Source of the DNA: Nocardioides alcanivorans
GTDB taxonomy: Bacteria; Actinomycetota; Actinomycetes; Propionibacteriales; Nocardioidaceae
Direction: 5' to 3'
DNA length: 64,000 nucleotides
Assembly: GCF_021555175.1 (NCBI RefSeq)
Contig: NZ_JAKGRW010000002.1
Location: 1-64,000 of the forward strand
The translations under genes and the position numbers were made by a program. The notes under the pieces are model-generated. The model did no database searches. It was not told where the DNA came from and was given only the letters and a program-made list of their open reading frames with translations. Below, piece after piece: positions 26,713-35,599 of this stretch (position 1 is its first letter; each line of letters starts with the position of its first letter).

Positions 26713-28122
26713 GACCGCCACCTCGACGTCGGCCATCAAGATGGTGAAGAGCGGGACCTCGGTGGCTAGCTGGTCCGGAGTTGTCGACGGCGTGATCTTG
26801 CCCGATCCCAAACGTCTGGAGCAGCTGTCGAGTTACCTCTCTGCGGGGGGATATCGGGCGCTGTCGAGCTCGGGACGACAGCGGGTCCATGGCCAGCTGG
26901 CCGATAGCCCGGCCGTCCGCGAGCTCCGGGGCAGAGGTGGTGCCGGCTTCCGCTACTGGGACAAGATCGTGAGCGTCCGCAGTGCGGCGCGACGCACGGG
27001 ACGGACGCCGGTCGTGGTCGGAAACGGCGCGGAGGGCGAGCCTTTGAGCGTCAAGGACCGCTACCTCATGCGTCACCGTCCTCATCTCGTGCTCGACGGA
27101 CTGGCGCTGACCGCAGCCGCTGTGGGCGCAGCTGTCGCACATCTCTACGTGGCGGACCCGGTGTCGCGCGAGACCCTCCGGCGTGCGCTCGACGAGGTCG
27201 GAACCAGGCTGGGGTTGGATGTCCAGGTCCACGCGGCCCAGGAAACCTACGTCTCGGGTGAGTCGAGTGCTGTGGTGCGCGCCATCACATCAGGCATCGC
27301 CAGGCCGACGGCGGGACCCCCACGACCGCATCAGGTCGGTCTCGGTGATGCGCCGACAGTGGTCTCCAACGTGGAGACGCTCGCCCGGGTCGCACGGGCG
27401 CTTCTCGAAGATCCACCGCACGGCGACGCGCCCGTCCTGCTGACCCTGACGAGTGCGCTCGCAGCGCCGATCCTTGTTGAGGTGCCCCAGGCGCTCTCGG
27501 TCGCCACCGTCCTGAACCGGTTCGGTATCGCTGGCGGATCAACGGCACCAGCTCTTCTCGCGGGCGGGTTCTTCGGTGGTGTCCTGCCACTTTCAGACGA
27601 CCTGGCCTGCTCGTGGGACTCCTTCGCAGACCATGGTGGTGGTCTCGGATGCTGCTCGCTCTACATCATCCCGGACGCCGCGGAGGTGCCAGGCGTGGTC
27701 GCCCAGGTTGCCACCTACTACGCCCGGAACAATGCTGGTCAGTGCCGAGTCTGCATGAACGCCACGAGAGACATCGCCCATCACCTCACCGACTTCGCCC
27801 CACCCTCGGGGCGGCTGCGCAACTTGGGAGGGGATCCGGAGCAGGAGCTGACCCGCTGGAGCACGCAGCTCGTTGGGCGGGGGCCTGTGCGGTGCCCGAC
27901 GGTGTGGCGACGCTGCTCCGCACGGCCATGCAGCACTATCCAGAGCAGCTGCGCAGCCACCTGTCCCGGACCGAGCGGGCGCGCGGCCAGCACCCGGGCA
28001 GCCACGCTGAGCCGTGGGCGCCTTCGACGATTCGTCGGCGCGACCTGGTCTCCGTGTCCGCCGTAGAGGTTCCTTGGTCCGTTGATGAGGGCCGGCACGA
28101 ATCGGGAGGTGCCAGCGCATGA
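26705..28122 (+). CDS. NuoF-like NADH-dependent flavoprotein (frameshifted)
   Basis: About 472 aa after repair, homologous to the 51-kDa (NuoF) subunit of complex I. FMN/NADH motifs are RGRGGAGFRYWDK and GNGAEGEPLSVKDRYLM. The C-terminal Fe-S region reads NNAGQCRVCMN, with Ala in place of the first Cys of classical NuoF, and the later CAVPDG cysteine retained after repair. The break is at the G5 run 27879-27883, where one G restores VGRGACAVPDGVATLL. Position between oxygenase and ferredoxin implies that it passes electrons from NADH to the ferredoxin, in place of a usual ferredoxin reductase. Confidence 0.82.
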
Positions 28123-28340
28123 GACCTCATGTCGACCCGACGCGGTGCCGCGGCTACGGGGTCTGCCACGAGATAGCAGATCGGCATTTCGCCACCGACG
28201 ACTGGGGACTCGCGTGGGCCACCAATGGTCCGTCTTACTCAGCCGACCGCACCGCGGTGGATGCGGCCATCGCGGCGTGCCCGTTCGACGCCATCCGGTG
28301 GATCGACACCGCAGACCAGGACCGTAACCGCTCCGACTGA
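28119..28340 (+). CDS. Ferredoxin, [3Fe-4S]/[4Fe-4S] type
   Basis: A 73-aa ferredoxin of the actinobacterial P450/Rieske-associated type. Cluster ligands are in DPTRCRGYGVCHEI and AIAACPFDAIRW, giving C-x5-C and C-P. One position of a classical four-Cys set is Gly or Tyr, consistent with a 3Fe-4S cluster. ATG overlaps the upstream stop (ATGA). It probably carries electrons from the NuoF-like protein to the Rieske oxygenase. Confidence 0.88.
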   Translation: MRPHVDPTRCRGYGVCHEIADRHFATDDWGLAWATNGPSYSADRTAVDAAIAACPFDAIRWIDTADQDRNRSD

Positions 28341-28421
28341 AGTTCTCGAACGTTCGACTTCCTCCCCGGACAACCACTCAAAGACCGACGCGCCCGTACG
28401 GGGTCCGTCGAGCAGCACGAC

Positions 28422-28446
28422 GGTCCGCGGCGCTGTGCCGCGGACC
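28422..28446 (+). promoter_or_regulatory. Intercistronic hairpin before ThDP-enzyme gene
   Basis: Perfect 10-bp stem GGTCCGCGGC/GCCGCGGACC with loop GCTGT, ending 3 bp before the AGGAGAG ribosome site of the next gene. It could be an RNA processing or attenuation element in the operon message. Confidence 0.5.
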
Positions 28447-28461
28447 AGAAGGAGAGAAGAC

Positions 28462-30396
28462 ATGACCGCCATCGAAAGTCCGCCGACGCCCGGTGACCTC
28501 CTCGTTCGACATCCGCACCGGACCGGTGCTCGGGAGGTCGCTCAGGCACTCATTGAGAACGGAGTCACCGACCTATTCGGCATTCACGGATACATCAATC
28601 CCGTCATCGAGGAGGCAGTGCGCCTCGGCGCCCGGATGTGGCACTTCCGCCATGAGCAGGCTGCAGGCTTCGCTGCAGAGGCCTACGGAAGGATCACCAA
28701 GAAGCCGGGCGTGTTCTTCGTCTCCGCGTCTGCTGGAATGGCGAATGCGCTCTCGTCGCTCTCCCAGGGCATCGGGACCAGAAGCCCGATGATCCTGCTC
28801 GTCGGACAGCACGGGACCGCCGGCGACCAGCTCGGCATCCTGCAGGAGGGCTACGCCGCCGACTGCTTCGAGACCGTCGCCAAGTGGACTCGGCGGCTCA
28901 CCGACTGGGAGCTGAATGCTCACTGGGTCCACAAGGCGATCACCGACTCGGTCACCTACCCGGCTGGACCGGTCGTGCTCGAAATCCCGCTCAACAACCA
29001 GTGGGCGCACGGTGACGCGGTCCAGCGCAAGTACCTCACCGGGACGGGCGAGACCCCAGTCTTGCCGCAGACCCAGGCCGACCCATCACGCATCGAGGAG
29101 GCTGCCGACCTCCTCGCCGGTGCGGAAAGGCCCGTCATCTTGGCGGGCGACGGCGTGTACTGGTCGAACGGCTCGGCTGAGCTCGTCGCGCTCGCGGAAT
29201 CCCTGAACGCCCCGACCGGCGCGCGGCGGACGGCACGAGGCGCCATCAGTGAAGAGCACCCCCTCGCGCTCGCGTCCGGCTATCGCGGGTCGATGCTGCG
29301 TGAGGCCGATGTCGTGCTTGTCGTCGGACTTCGTGCCGGTGAGCTTGAGTCCTGGTTCGAGCCGCCGGACTGGCCAACCGCAGCGAGGACGGCGTACATC
29401 CAGGCACAGGACACCGCAGAGGACCTCTGGTGGGGACTCGATGCGAGGGTCAATGTGGTCGGCTCGAGCAAGCTTGTCCTTCAGCAGCTCCTCGAGGCGG
29501 TTCGCCGCAGACGCGCGGAGCTCCCCGTGCCGCGGCCAGAATGGACCGGGCGGCTCGAAGCGGCGCGCGCTGCGTTCGACGCCAACCGTCACACGAAGCT
29601 CGCCGAGGTGCGTGATCGCAGCCCGATCCACACCTACGAGCTCGCCCAGGCGATCGCTGACGAGGCCGACAGGGACGCGACCATCATCTATGACTCCTAC
29701 CAGGGCTCCTTGTATCTCACTGACGCAGTCCGGGCCGTGCGACCGAGCCAGGTCCTCGACGCCGGCCCGCGGGTGGCATTGGGCCAGGGCGTGGGGATGG
29801 CCTTCGGGGCAGGAGTGGCGCGGCCGGGTGGTCAGGTGGTCAGCCTGATCGGTGATGGCGGCATCGGGCTTGCTGGCATGGACATCGAGACACTCGTGCG
29901 CTATGAAATCCCCGCGGTGCTCGTGGTCCTCAACAACAGCTCGTGGGGCGGCAACTCGCTCATGCGGGAGGACATCCAACCGGACATCGGCTCGTGGGAC
30001 ATGACACCAGACCTTCGCTATGACCGTGTGTTTGCGCCCTTCGGGTGCCACGTCGAGCACGTCGAGGATGCTGCTGAGCTCCGTCCCGCCCTCCGAAGGT
30101 CGTTCGACTCGGGCAAGGTCGCGGTCGTCAACGTCGTCGCGGACTGCGAGAGCATCGAGGCGTCGGTGCCCTGGCTGCGGTTGAAGATCGGTGAGTTCTA
30201 CTCCCGCGGCATCGAGGACCTGTCTGACGACCTGGTGCGGCACTTCCGTGTGCTCTCGAAGGTGGAGGCGCTGCGCCTGCACAAGTCGGCTCTGGACAAC
30301 GGCACCCGGATCCCGATGTCGTTCATGGCCGAGCTCTGCGGCCATGCGGAGGCCGAGCTGCTCGAGCTGGCCACCGCCACGGGTTACCGCTACTGA
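28462..30396 (+). CDS. Thiamine diphosphate-dependent enzyme (acetolactate synthase-like family)
   Basis: A 644-aa ThDP enzyme. The N-terminal PYR domain contains the catalytic Glu in FRHEQAAGFAAEAYGR; the middle domain lies at about residues 200-340; the C-terminal PP domain has the ThDP/Mg motif GDGGIGLAG ending in LNNSSWGGN. About 85 extra C-terminal residues follow the core. Family members include acetolactate synthase, oxalyl-CoA decarboxylase, benzoylformate decarboxylase and 2-hydroxyacyl-CoA lyase; the exact reaction is not clear. ATG at 28462 has AAGGAGAGAAGAC upstream. In context it likely cleaves or decarboxylates a 2-oxo- or 2-hydroxyacid. Confidence 0.85.
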   Translation: MTAIESPPTPGDLLVRHPHRTGAREVAQALIENGVTDLFGIHGYINPVIEEAVRLGARMWHFRHEQAAGFAAEAYGRITKKPGVFFVSASAGMANALSSLSQGIGTRSPMILLVGQHGTAGDQLGILQEGYAADCFETVAKWTRRLTDWELNAHWVHKAITDSVTYPAGPVVLEIPLNNQWAHGDAVQRKYLTGTGETPVLPQTQADPSRIEEAADLLAGAERPVILAGDGVYWSNGSAELVALAESLNAPTGARRTARGAISEEHPLALASGYRGSMLREADVVLVVGLRAGELESWFEPPDWPTAARTAYIQAQDTAEDLWWGLDARVNVVGSSKLVLQQLLEAVRRRRAELPVPRPEWTGRLEAARAAFDANRHTKLAEVRDRSPIHTYELAQAIADEADRDATIIYDSYQGSLYLTDAVRAVRPSQVLDAGPRVALGQGVGMAFGAGVARPGGQVVSLIGDGGIGLAGMDIETLVRYEIPAVLVVLNNSSWGGNSLMREDIQPDIGSWDMTPDLRYDRVFAPFGCHVEHVEDAAELRPALRRSFDSGKVAVVNVVADCESIEASVPWLRLKIGEFYSRGIEDLSDDLVRHFRVLSKVEALRLHKSALDNGTRIPMSFMAELCGHAEAELLELATATGYRY

Positions 30397-30406
30397 CCCC
30401 CAAAAC

Positions 30407-30441
30407 GGTGGGCGCCAGCCACCACGTGGGTGGCGCCCACC
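30407..30441 (+). promoter_or_regulatory. Intercistronic hairpin before FAH-family gene
   Basis: GGTGGGCGCCA (30407-30417) pairs perfectly with TGGCGCCCACC (30431-30441). It lies in the 85-bp gap between the ThDP and FAH genes and is the second such hairpin in this operon. Confidence 0.5.
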
Positions 30442-30481
30442 ACCGGGCCTCTCGCTGGCCCGACAACAGTGAAGGAAACAC

Positions 30482-31324
30482 ATGCGTTGCGCAAACATCG
30501 GAGGACGATTCGTCATCCTCAACGGGACTGAAAGCATCGACGTCGCCGAGGCGAGCAGCGGCCAGTTTGGTCCGGACCCGCTCGCGGTCCTCGACCGCTG
30601 GCAGGAGTTCCTCCAATGGGCCCGCGAGGTGAACCGCGACTCGCGCACCCCGGTCGCCGGACATGCGTTCGGACCACCGATTCCCCATCCCCGGCAGGTG
30701 TTCGCGATCGGCCTGAACTACGGTGCGCACGCCGCCGAGGCGAACATCGATCCGCCTGCGGCGCCGGCCGTCTTCACCAAGTTTCCTGCGTCGATCACCG
30801 GCCCCGACGCCGTGGTCGCCCTCCCCGCTACCGGCACTGCCGACTGGGAGGTGGAGCTCGTCGTCGTCATCGGCGCGGAGGCGCGCAACGTGAGTGCCGC
30901 GGCAGCGTGGAACCACGTCGCTGGCTTCACCGTCGGTCAGGACCTCTCGGAGCGTCAGCGACAGATGGTGGGCCCGGTCCCGCAGTTCAGCCTCGGCAAA
31001 TCCTACGAGGGCTTCACCCCGATCGGACCAGAGCTCGTCACTCTGGACGAGCTGGAAGACCCGACCGACCTGGCCATCGAGTGCCGCCTCAACGGCGACG
31101 TCGTCCAGGTTGGCCGGACGTCGGACCTCATCTTTGATGTCCCCTCGCTCATCGAGCACCTTTCCGCAGTCCTTACCCTGCTTCCCGGCGACCTCATCTT
31201 CACGGGAACGCCAGCCGGTGTGGGGGTGGCGCGAACACCCCCTGTCTATCTGCAGCCGGGTGACGTCCTCGTCAGCACCATCGAGGGAATAGGTGAGATC
31301 TCGCAGCAATTCAGGCGAGCCTGA
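30482..31324 (+). CDS. Fumarylacetoacetate hydrolase family protein
   Basis: A 280-aa FAH-fold enzyme. Typical motifs are FAIGLNYGAHAAE, VFTKFPASITGP, the metal-binding acidic pair in DWEVELVVVIG, VGQDLSERQRQ, and GDLIFTGTPAGVG. Such enzymes hydrolyse or isomerise 2,4-dioxo acids and oxaloacetate-like compounds in ring-degradation pathways. ATG at 30482. It fits downstream of oxygenase-based ring or chain cleavage. Confidence 0.88.
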   Translation: MRCANIGGRFVILNGTESIDVAEASSGQFGPDPLAVLDRWQEFLQWAREVNRDSRTPVAGHAFGPPIPHPRQVFAIGLNYGAHAAEANIDPPAAPAVFTKFPASITGPDAVVALPATGTADWEVELVVVIGAEARNVSAAAAWNHVAGFTVGQDLSERQRQMVGPVPQFSLGKSYEGFTPIGPELVTLDELEDPTDLAIECRLNGDVVQVGRTSDLIFDVPSLIEHLSAVLTLLPGDLIFTGTPAGVGVARTPPVYLQPGDVLVSTIEGIGEISQQFRRA

Positions 31325-31501
31325 CATGGTGCCGTGCCGATCTGACGAAACAGTCCATTCTGGCGTCCCGCAGTGTGCAGTCCGACCACTGACGACCGCC
31401 GGACAAAGCCCGAGACTTCACGTCATGAAGAACTACTTGTCGTTCACCCCTGTGTCCGGCGACTGGCGCAGGCAATCCAATGCAGGTCGGGGCTGGCTTC
31501 C

Positions 31502-32458
31502 ATGAGCGTCCACACCGTCGAGGACGGGATCGAGGCTTACCGCGCGATGGCAGTGTCGCGCGCGATCGAGCAGGAGTGCGTCAAGCTCTCCGGGCTTTGG
31601 TATCCGTCGATCGGCGAGGAGGCCGCCATTATCGGGACCTTCTCCAGCGCCGCGCCCGGGGACGTGTTGTACCCGCACTACCGCGGTTCGTTGGTTGTGC
31701 AATGGATGCGCGGACGGCCGCTCGAAGACATCTTCAGAGTGATGCTCCACCGCGATGGAGCAGCCACCAAGGGTCGGCACGCCGCCCCGTTTGACGGGCA
31801 TGCAGCCGGCCAGGTCATGCCGTTCGCGAGCATCATGCTCGGCCCGAACATCGCTATGGCAGCCGGTGCGGCATGGGCCCTGACCCAGCGTGGCCAGGAG
31901 GAGATCGCGATTTGCGCCTTCGGTGACGGGACCGCCGGCACAGGGGACTTCCACGAGACCCTGAACATGGCGGCTGGTCTCGCGCTGCCGGTGGTCTTCG
32001 TCTGTCAGAACAACCAGTTCTCGATCTCGACGCCGGCCTCGGCTGCGCTGTCCGGCACCTCCGTCGCCGACTGGGCCGCAGGCTATGGCATCCCGAGCGT
32101 GAAGGTTGACGGCAACGATCTCGTGTCAGTCGCTGATGCTGTCGGGCAGGCAGTTGACCACACAAGGTCTGAACGATCGCCGTCCTTCGTCGAGCTCAGC
32201 ACCTACCGGCGCACTGGCCACTTCGCGGCCGACCCCGCGCGCTACCGCGAGAGGAGCGATCTCGAGCGCGCCGAAGCGGCGGACCCGATCGTCCGGTTCG
32301 CCGAGCATCTGACGGCCAAGCACGGCGTCGACGCGGACCGGATCGCCGGCATCGACCGCGGCGCCGCCGAGCTCGTGGCAGAGGCACTGGACACGGCGAA
32401 GCGGGATCGTGAGCTGACCGCAGCTGACCTCGACCTGACAGGGGTGTACGACCGATGA
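31502..32458 (+). CDS. 2-oxoacid (acetoin/pyruvate-type) dehydrogenase E1 alpha
   Basis: A 318-aa E1 alpha subunit. It has GLWYPSIGEEAAIIG, HYRGSLVVQWMRG, and the ThDP motif CAFGDGTAGTGDFHE ending in CQNNQFSIST. The length matches AcoA/PdhA. ATG at 31502 has only a weak ribosome site; the 177-bp upstream gap may contain a separate promoter. It overlaps the E1 beta gene by 4 nt. Together they decarboxylate a 2-oxoacid and acylate the lipoyl domain encoded downstream. Confidence 0.9.
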   Translation: MSVHTVEDGIEAYRAMAVSRAIEQECVKLSGLWYPSIGEEAAIIGTFSSAAPGDVLYPHYRGSLVVQWMRGRPLEDIFRVMLHRDGAATKGRHAAPFDGHAAGQVMPFASIMLGPNIAMAAGAAWALTQRGQEEIAICAFGDGTAGTGDFHETLNMAAGLALPVVFVCQNNQFSISTPASAALSGTSVADWAAGYGIPSVKVDGNDLVSVADAVGQAVDHTRSERSPSFVELSTYRRTGHFAADPARYRERSDLERAEAADPIVRFAEHLTAKHGVDADRIAGIDRGAAELVAEALDTAKRDRELTAADLDLTGVYDR

Positions 32459-33471
32459 GCATGGCCAACGATCACGCCGTCCGCGAAGCCGGGGAGAGCT
32501 CACCACAGACGATCCGGGAGGCAGTGATCGCCGCGATCGCTGCTGAGATGCGGACCGATTCCTCGGTCGTCCTCCTTGGGCAGGACATCGGTGCGTTCGG
32601 CGGACCGCTGCAGTGCACCGCCGGTCTCCTCGACCAGTTCGGCGGGGACCGGCTGGTGGAGACGCCCATCTGTGAGTCGTCGATGATGTCGATGGCAGTG
32701 GGTGGTGCGGTCTCGGGATTGCGCCCGGTGGTCGACCTGATGTTCTCGGACATGCTGCCCCTCGTGGCGGTGCCATTGATCCAGACGGCGGCTAGCCTGC
32801 GTTACCTGACGGACGGCGCGGTGGAGGTGCCGCTCGTGGTGCGGACCCGGGGCGGAGACGGCCCGTACCGGTCCCACCCGCAAAACTACGAGGCGATCTT
32901 CGCCCACTCACCCGGGCTGACGATCGTCGAGCCCAGCAATCCGCGTGACGCGCACGGTCTGATGCGTAGTGCCATCCGGAGCAACGACCCAGTTATCTTC
33001 ATCGAGAACATCTTTTTGTACAACGCCGTGCGCGAGGTCGTGCCGCTCGATGAACACCTGGTGGAACTCGGCCGCGGCGCCATCGTCCACACGGGTGACG
33101 ACGTCACCGTCGTCACCTATGGGCGGTCGGTCCGGAGCGCGGTGCAAGCCGCCGAGATGCTGGCCCAGGACGGAGTTGGCGTCGAGGTGATCGACCTGCG
33201 CACGCTCCACCCCTGGGACGAGCAGTTGGTGACCGATTCGGTACGGCGGACCGGACGGCTCGTAGTCGCCCACGAGGCCTGGGAGGTCGGCGGACTCGGA
33301 GCCGAGATCGTCGCCAGGGTCACTGCCGAGTGCTTTTCTGAGCTGCGCCGCCAGCCGGCCCGGGTGGGCGCGCCGGCCATCCCCATCCCGTGGGCGCCCG
33401 GGCTTCGGGACGCGACGTTGCCCACGGCGGACCGGATTCTGGAGGCCGTTTGTGAGGTGATGAGGGGATGA
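32455..33471 (+). CDS. 2-oxoacid dehydrogenase E1 beta
   Basis: A 338-aa transketolase-like E1 beta subunit: VVLLGQDIGAFGGPLQC, RLVETPICESSMMSMAVG, VPLVVRTRGGDGPYRSHPQN, and EVIDLRTLHPWDEQLV. Coupled to E1 alpha (ATGA) and to the E2 core gene. It partners the E1 alpha just upstream and is distinct from the second E1 pair at 46.3-48.4 kb. Confidence 0.92.
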   Translation: MSMANDHAVREAGESSPQTIREAVIAAIAAEMRTDSSVVLLGQDIGAFGGPLQCTAGLLDQFGGDRLVETPICESSMMSMAVGGAVSGLRPVVDLMFSDMLPLVAVPLIQTAASLRYLTDGAVEVPLVVRTRGGDGPYRSHPQNYEAIFAHSPGLTIVEPSNPRDAHGLMRSAIRSNDPVIFIENIFLYNAVREVVPLDEHLVELGRGAIVHTGDDVTVVTYGRSVRSAVQAAEMLAQDGVGVEVIDLRTLHPWDEQLVTDSVRRTGRLVVAHEAWEVGGLGAEIVARVTAECFSELRRQPARVGAPAIPIPWAPGLRDATLPTADRILEAVCEVMRG

Positions 33472-34178
33472 GTCCCACCTCGGACCACTGGCCTTCGCAC
33501 GAGATCCGGGAGCGGCTGCGCCCGATCCAGCAGATCACGGCCGAGCGCCTGCAGGTCGGCTGGCAGACGACCGTGCCCGCCACCCTGATGACCGAGGTAG
33601 ATGCCCGAGGTCTCCTGTCGCGGCGCGCCCACCTTGCCGAGAAGGGTGTTCGCCCCGGCCTGACCGCGATCATCGCCACGAGGCTGGCCTCGGTGCTGGC
33701 TCGCCATCCCGCCGTGAACTGCCGTATCGATGGTGAGGACCGAGTGTCCTGGCCCGGCGTCAATCTCGGGATGGCGATCGCCGGCGCCGGGACGGACCTG
33801 GTCGTCGGAGTCGTCCGCGATGCCGACCGCTGTGACGAGAACGAAGTCAGTGCGCGGATATCTGACCTGCGGGACAGAGCCGAGCGCCGCAAGCTGCGGC
33901 CGGAGGACACCCGGGGAGCAGTCGTGACGCTGTCGAGCGTCGGCATGATGATCTCGGGTGTATTCGGCACTCCGGTCGTCCCGCCGGACCAGACAGCCGT
34001 GGTCCTGGTGTCGGGGATGGTTGACCGACCCGTCGTCGAGGGTGCCGAGCTCGTCGTGGCGCCCGTGCTGCCGATCAGCGTCACGGTGGATCACCGTGTC
34101 GTCAACGGCGCCGCCATGTCGGCGTTCCTGAACGACTTCTGCACCGAGCTGGGTGCAACCCGCGAGAAGGGAGATTGA
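33468..34178 (+). CDS. Free-standing E2 acyltransferase core without lipoyl domain
   Basis: A 236-aa 2-oxoacid dehydrogenase acyltransferase catalytic domain only; no lipoyl or peripheral-binding domain precedes it. It starts with the LRPIQQITAERLQVGWQTTVPA core helix. The active-site region reads VTVDHRVVNGAAMSAFL; the family consensus has DG where this protein has NG, so the Asp of the HxxxD motif is Asn. The His is retained. The lipoyl domain is encoded by the next small gene. Activity may be reduced or altered. Confidence 0.85.
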   Translation: MSPTSDHWPSHEIRERLRPIQQITAERLQVGWQTTVPATLMTEVDARGLLSRRAHLAEKGVRPGLTAIIATRLASVLARHPAVNCRIDGEDRVSWPGVNLGMAIAGAGTDLVVGVVRDADRCDENEVSARISDLRDRAERRKLRPEDTRGAVVTLSSVGMMISGVFGTPVVPPDQTAVVLVSGMVDRPVVEGAELVVAPVLPISVTVDHRVVNGAAMSAFLNDFCTELGATREKGD

Positions 34179-34180
34179 AG

Positions 34181-34420
34181 ATGCGTATGGAAGTCGAGGT
34201 CCCGGACCTGGGCGATGGTGTCACGGACTGCTTCGTCGTCGAGTGGCTCAAGAAGACGGGGGACTGGATCGACGAGGGCGACGCACTGGTCGAGGTGATG
34301 ACCGACAAGTCGAACGTCGAGATTCCGGCCCCGGCCGCCGGCACCGTCACGGAGATTCTGGTCGACGCGGACAGCAGGGTGAAGGTCGGGCAGCCGATCG
34401 CCGTCCTGGAACGTGCCTGA
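34181..34420 (+). CDS. Free-standing lipoyl-domain protein
   Basis: A 79-aa lipoyl domain with the lipoylation site MTDKSNVEIPAPAAG (Lys at about residue 46), the acyl carrier normally fused to E2. It begins 2 bp after the E2-core gene with GGGAG upstream of the ATG. The order, catalytic domain before lipoyl domain on separate genes, is the reverse of a standard E2. Confidence 0.88.
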   Translation: MRMEVEVPDLGDGVTDCFVVEWLKKTGDWIDEGDALVEVMTDKSNVEIPAPAAGTVTEILVDADSRVKVGQPIAVLERA

Positions 34421-34520
34421 CCAATGGACAGAGTGCACTGAACGGAATACCCGCATGGGGTTCGTGACCGATGTGCAGCCAGGCGCAAGTTGGTTGGCTG
34501 GCGTCACACAAGGAGGATTC

Positions 34521-35599
34521 ATGAAAGAAGTGACGATCGACAACATCGACGACTTCGCGGCCGGGGCAGCGGTCCTGGGCGCGGGCGGTGGGGCGGATCC
34601 GTATGTCCCCATGCTGATGGTCAAGGATGCGTTGCGCAGGCACGGCCCGGTTCGGGTGGTGGATCCGGCGGAGCTGCCTGACGACGGGCTGGTGATTCCG
34701 GTCGGGGCAGGGGTGCGCCGACCGCCCTCATTGAGAAGTTCTTCGAAGGCTCCGAATGGAGTGTCGCCGTGCGGACGCTGGAGAAGTACCTTGGCCGCAC
34801 CGCGGTGGCGCTCATGGCCGTCGAGCTCGGGGGTGGGAACGCGGTCATGCCGGTGGCGGCAGCGGCCGAGCTGGGCCTGCCCGTCATCGACGCCGACGGG
34901 ATGCGTCGCTGCTTCCCGAAGGTGGAGATGACCCTGTGGACTCTGGAAGGTGTGCCCGCATCGCCGGGTGTCCTGGCCGACACCAAGGGCAACGTGGTGC
35001 TCATCGAGGGCGTGAACAACGTCGAGGTGGAGCGGATCACCCGCGCCTCGCTCGTCCAGATGGGCATGATGGGCGTCGCAGCGATGTATCCGATGTCGGT
35101 CCAACGAGTCCGCGAGACCTCGATTCACGGCTCGCTCACCTACTGCTATGAGATCGGGAAGCGGCTGCGCGCAGCCGGCTCCGGCGCGGCGAGCGGATAC
35201 GCCGATCTCCTCGACTTCTGCCACGGCGAGATCGTGTTCACGGGCAAGGTGATCGACCTCGAGCGGCGAACTGAGGGCGGCTGGAACCTTGGCACGATGA
35301 CCTTGGAGAGCCTGGAGAACCCGGACCGGATCATGCGCATCGACTTCCAGAACGAGAATCTCGTCGCACTGGACGACGGACGTCCCGTCGTCACCAGCCC
35401 AGACCTGATCACGACGCTCGACGTCGAGACCGCCCAGGCGGTTCTCACCGAGGGACTTGCCTACGGACAGCGGCTGCATGTGTTGGCGACGCCGGCACAT
35501 GAACGGTGGCTGACGCCCGAGGCGCTCGCGCTGGTCGGCCCTCGGGCCTTTGGATACGACCTGGACTACGTCCACTTCTTTGAGGGAGTCAAGGCATGA
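34521..35599 (+). CDS. DUF917 / S-methyl thiohydantoin desulfurase-like protein, copy A (frameshifted)
   Basis: About 359 aa after repair. It starts with NIDDFAAGAAVLGAGGGADP and contains VELGGGNAVMPVAAAAELGLP, DADGMRRCFPKVEMTL, and ends FGYDLDYVHF. DUF917 (PF06032) proteins are linked to hydantoin-type ring chemistry and often accompany HyuA-like ATPases. The frame breaks at G4 34710-34713; one G restores PVGAGGAPTALIEKFF. A strong AAGGAGGATT precedes ATG 34521. It overlaps HyuA-A by 4 nt, suggesting a two-protein complex. Copies B and C lie at 56.2 and 61.2 kb. Confidence 0.85.
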
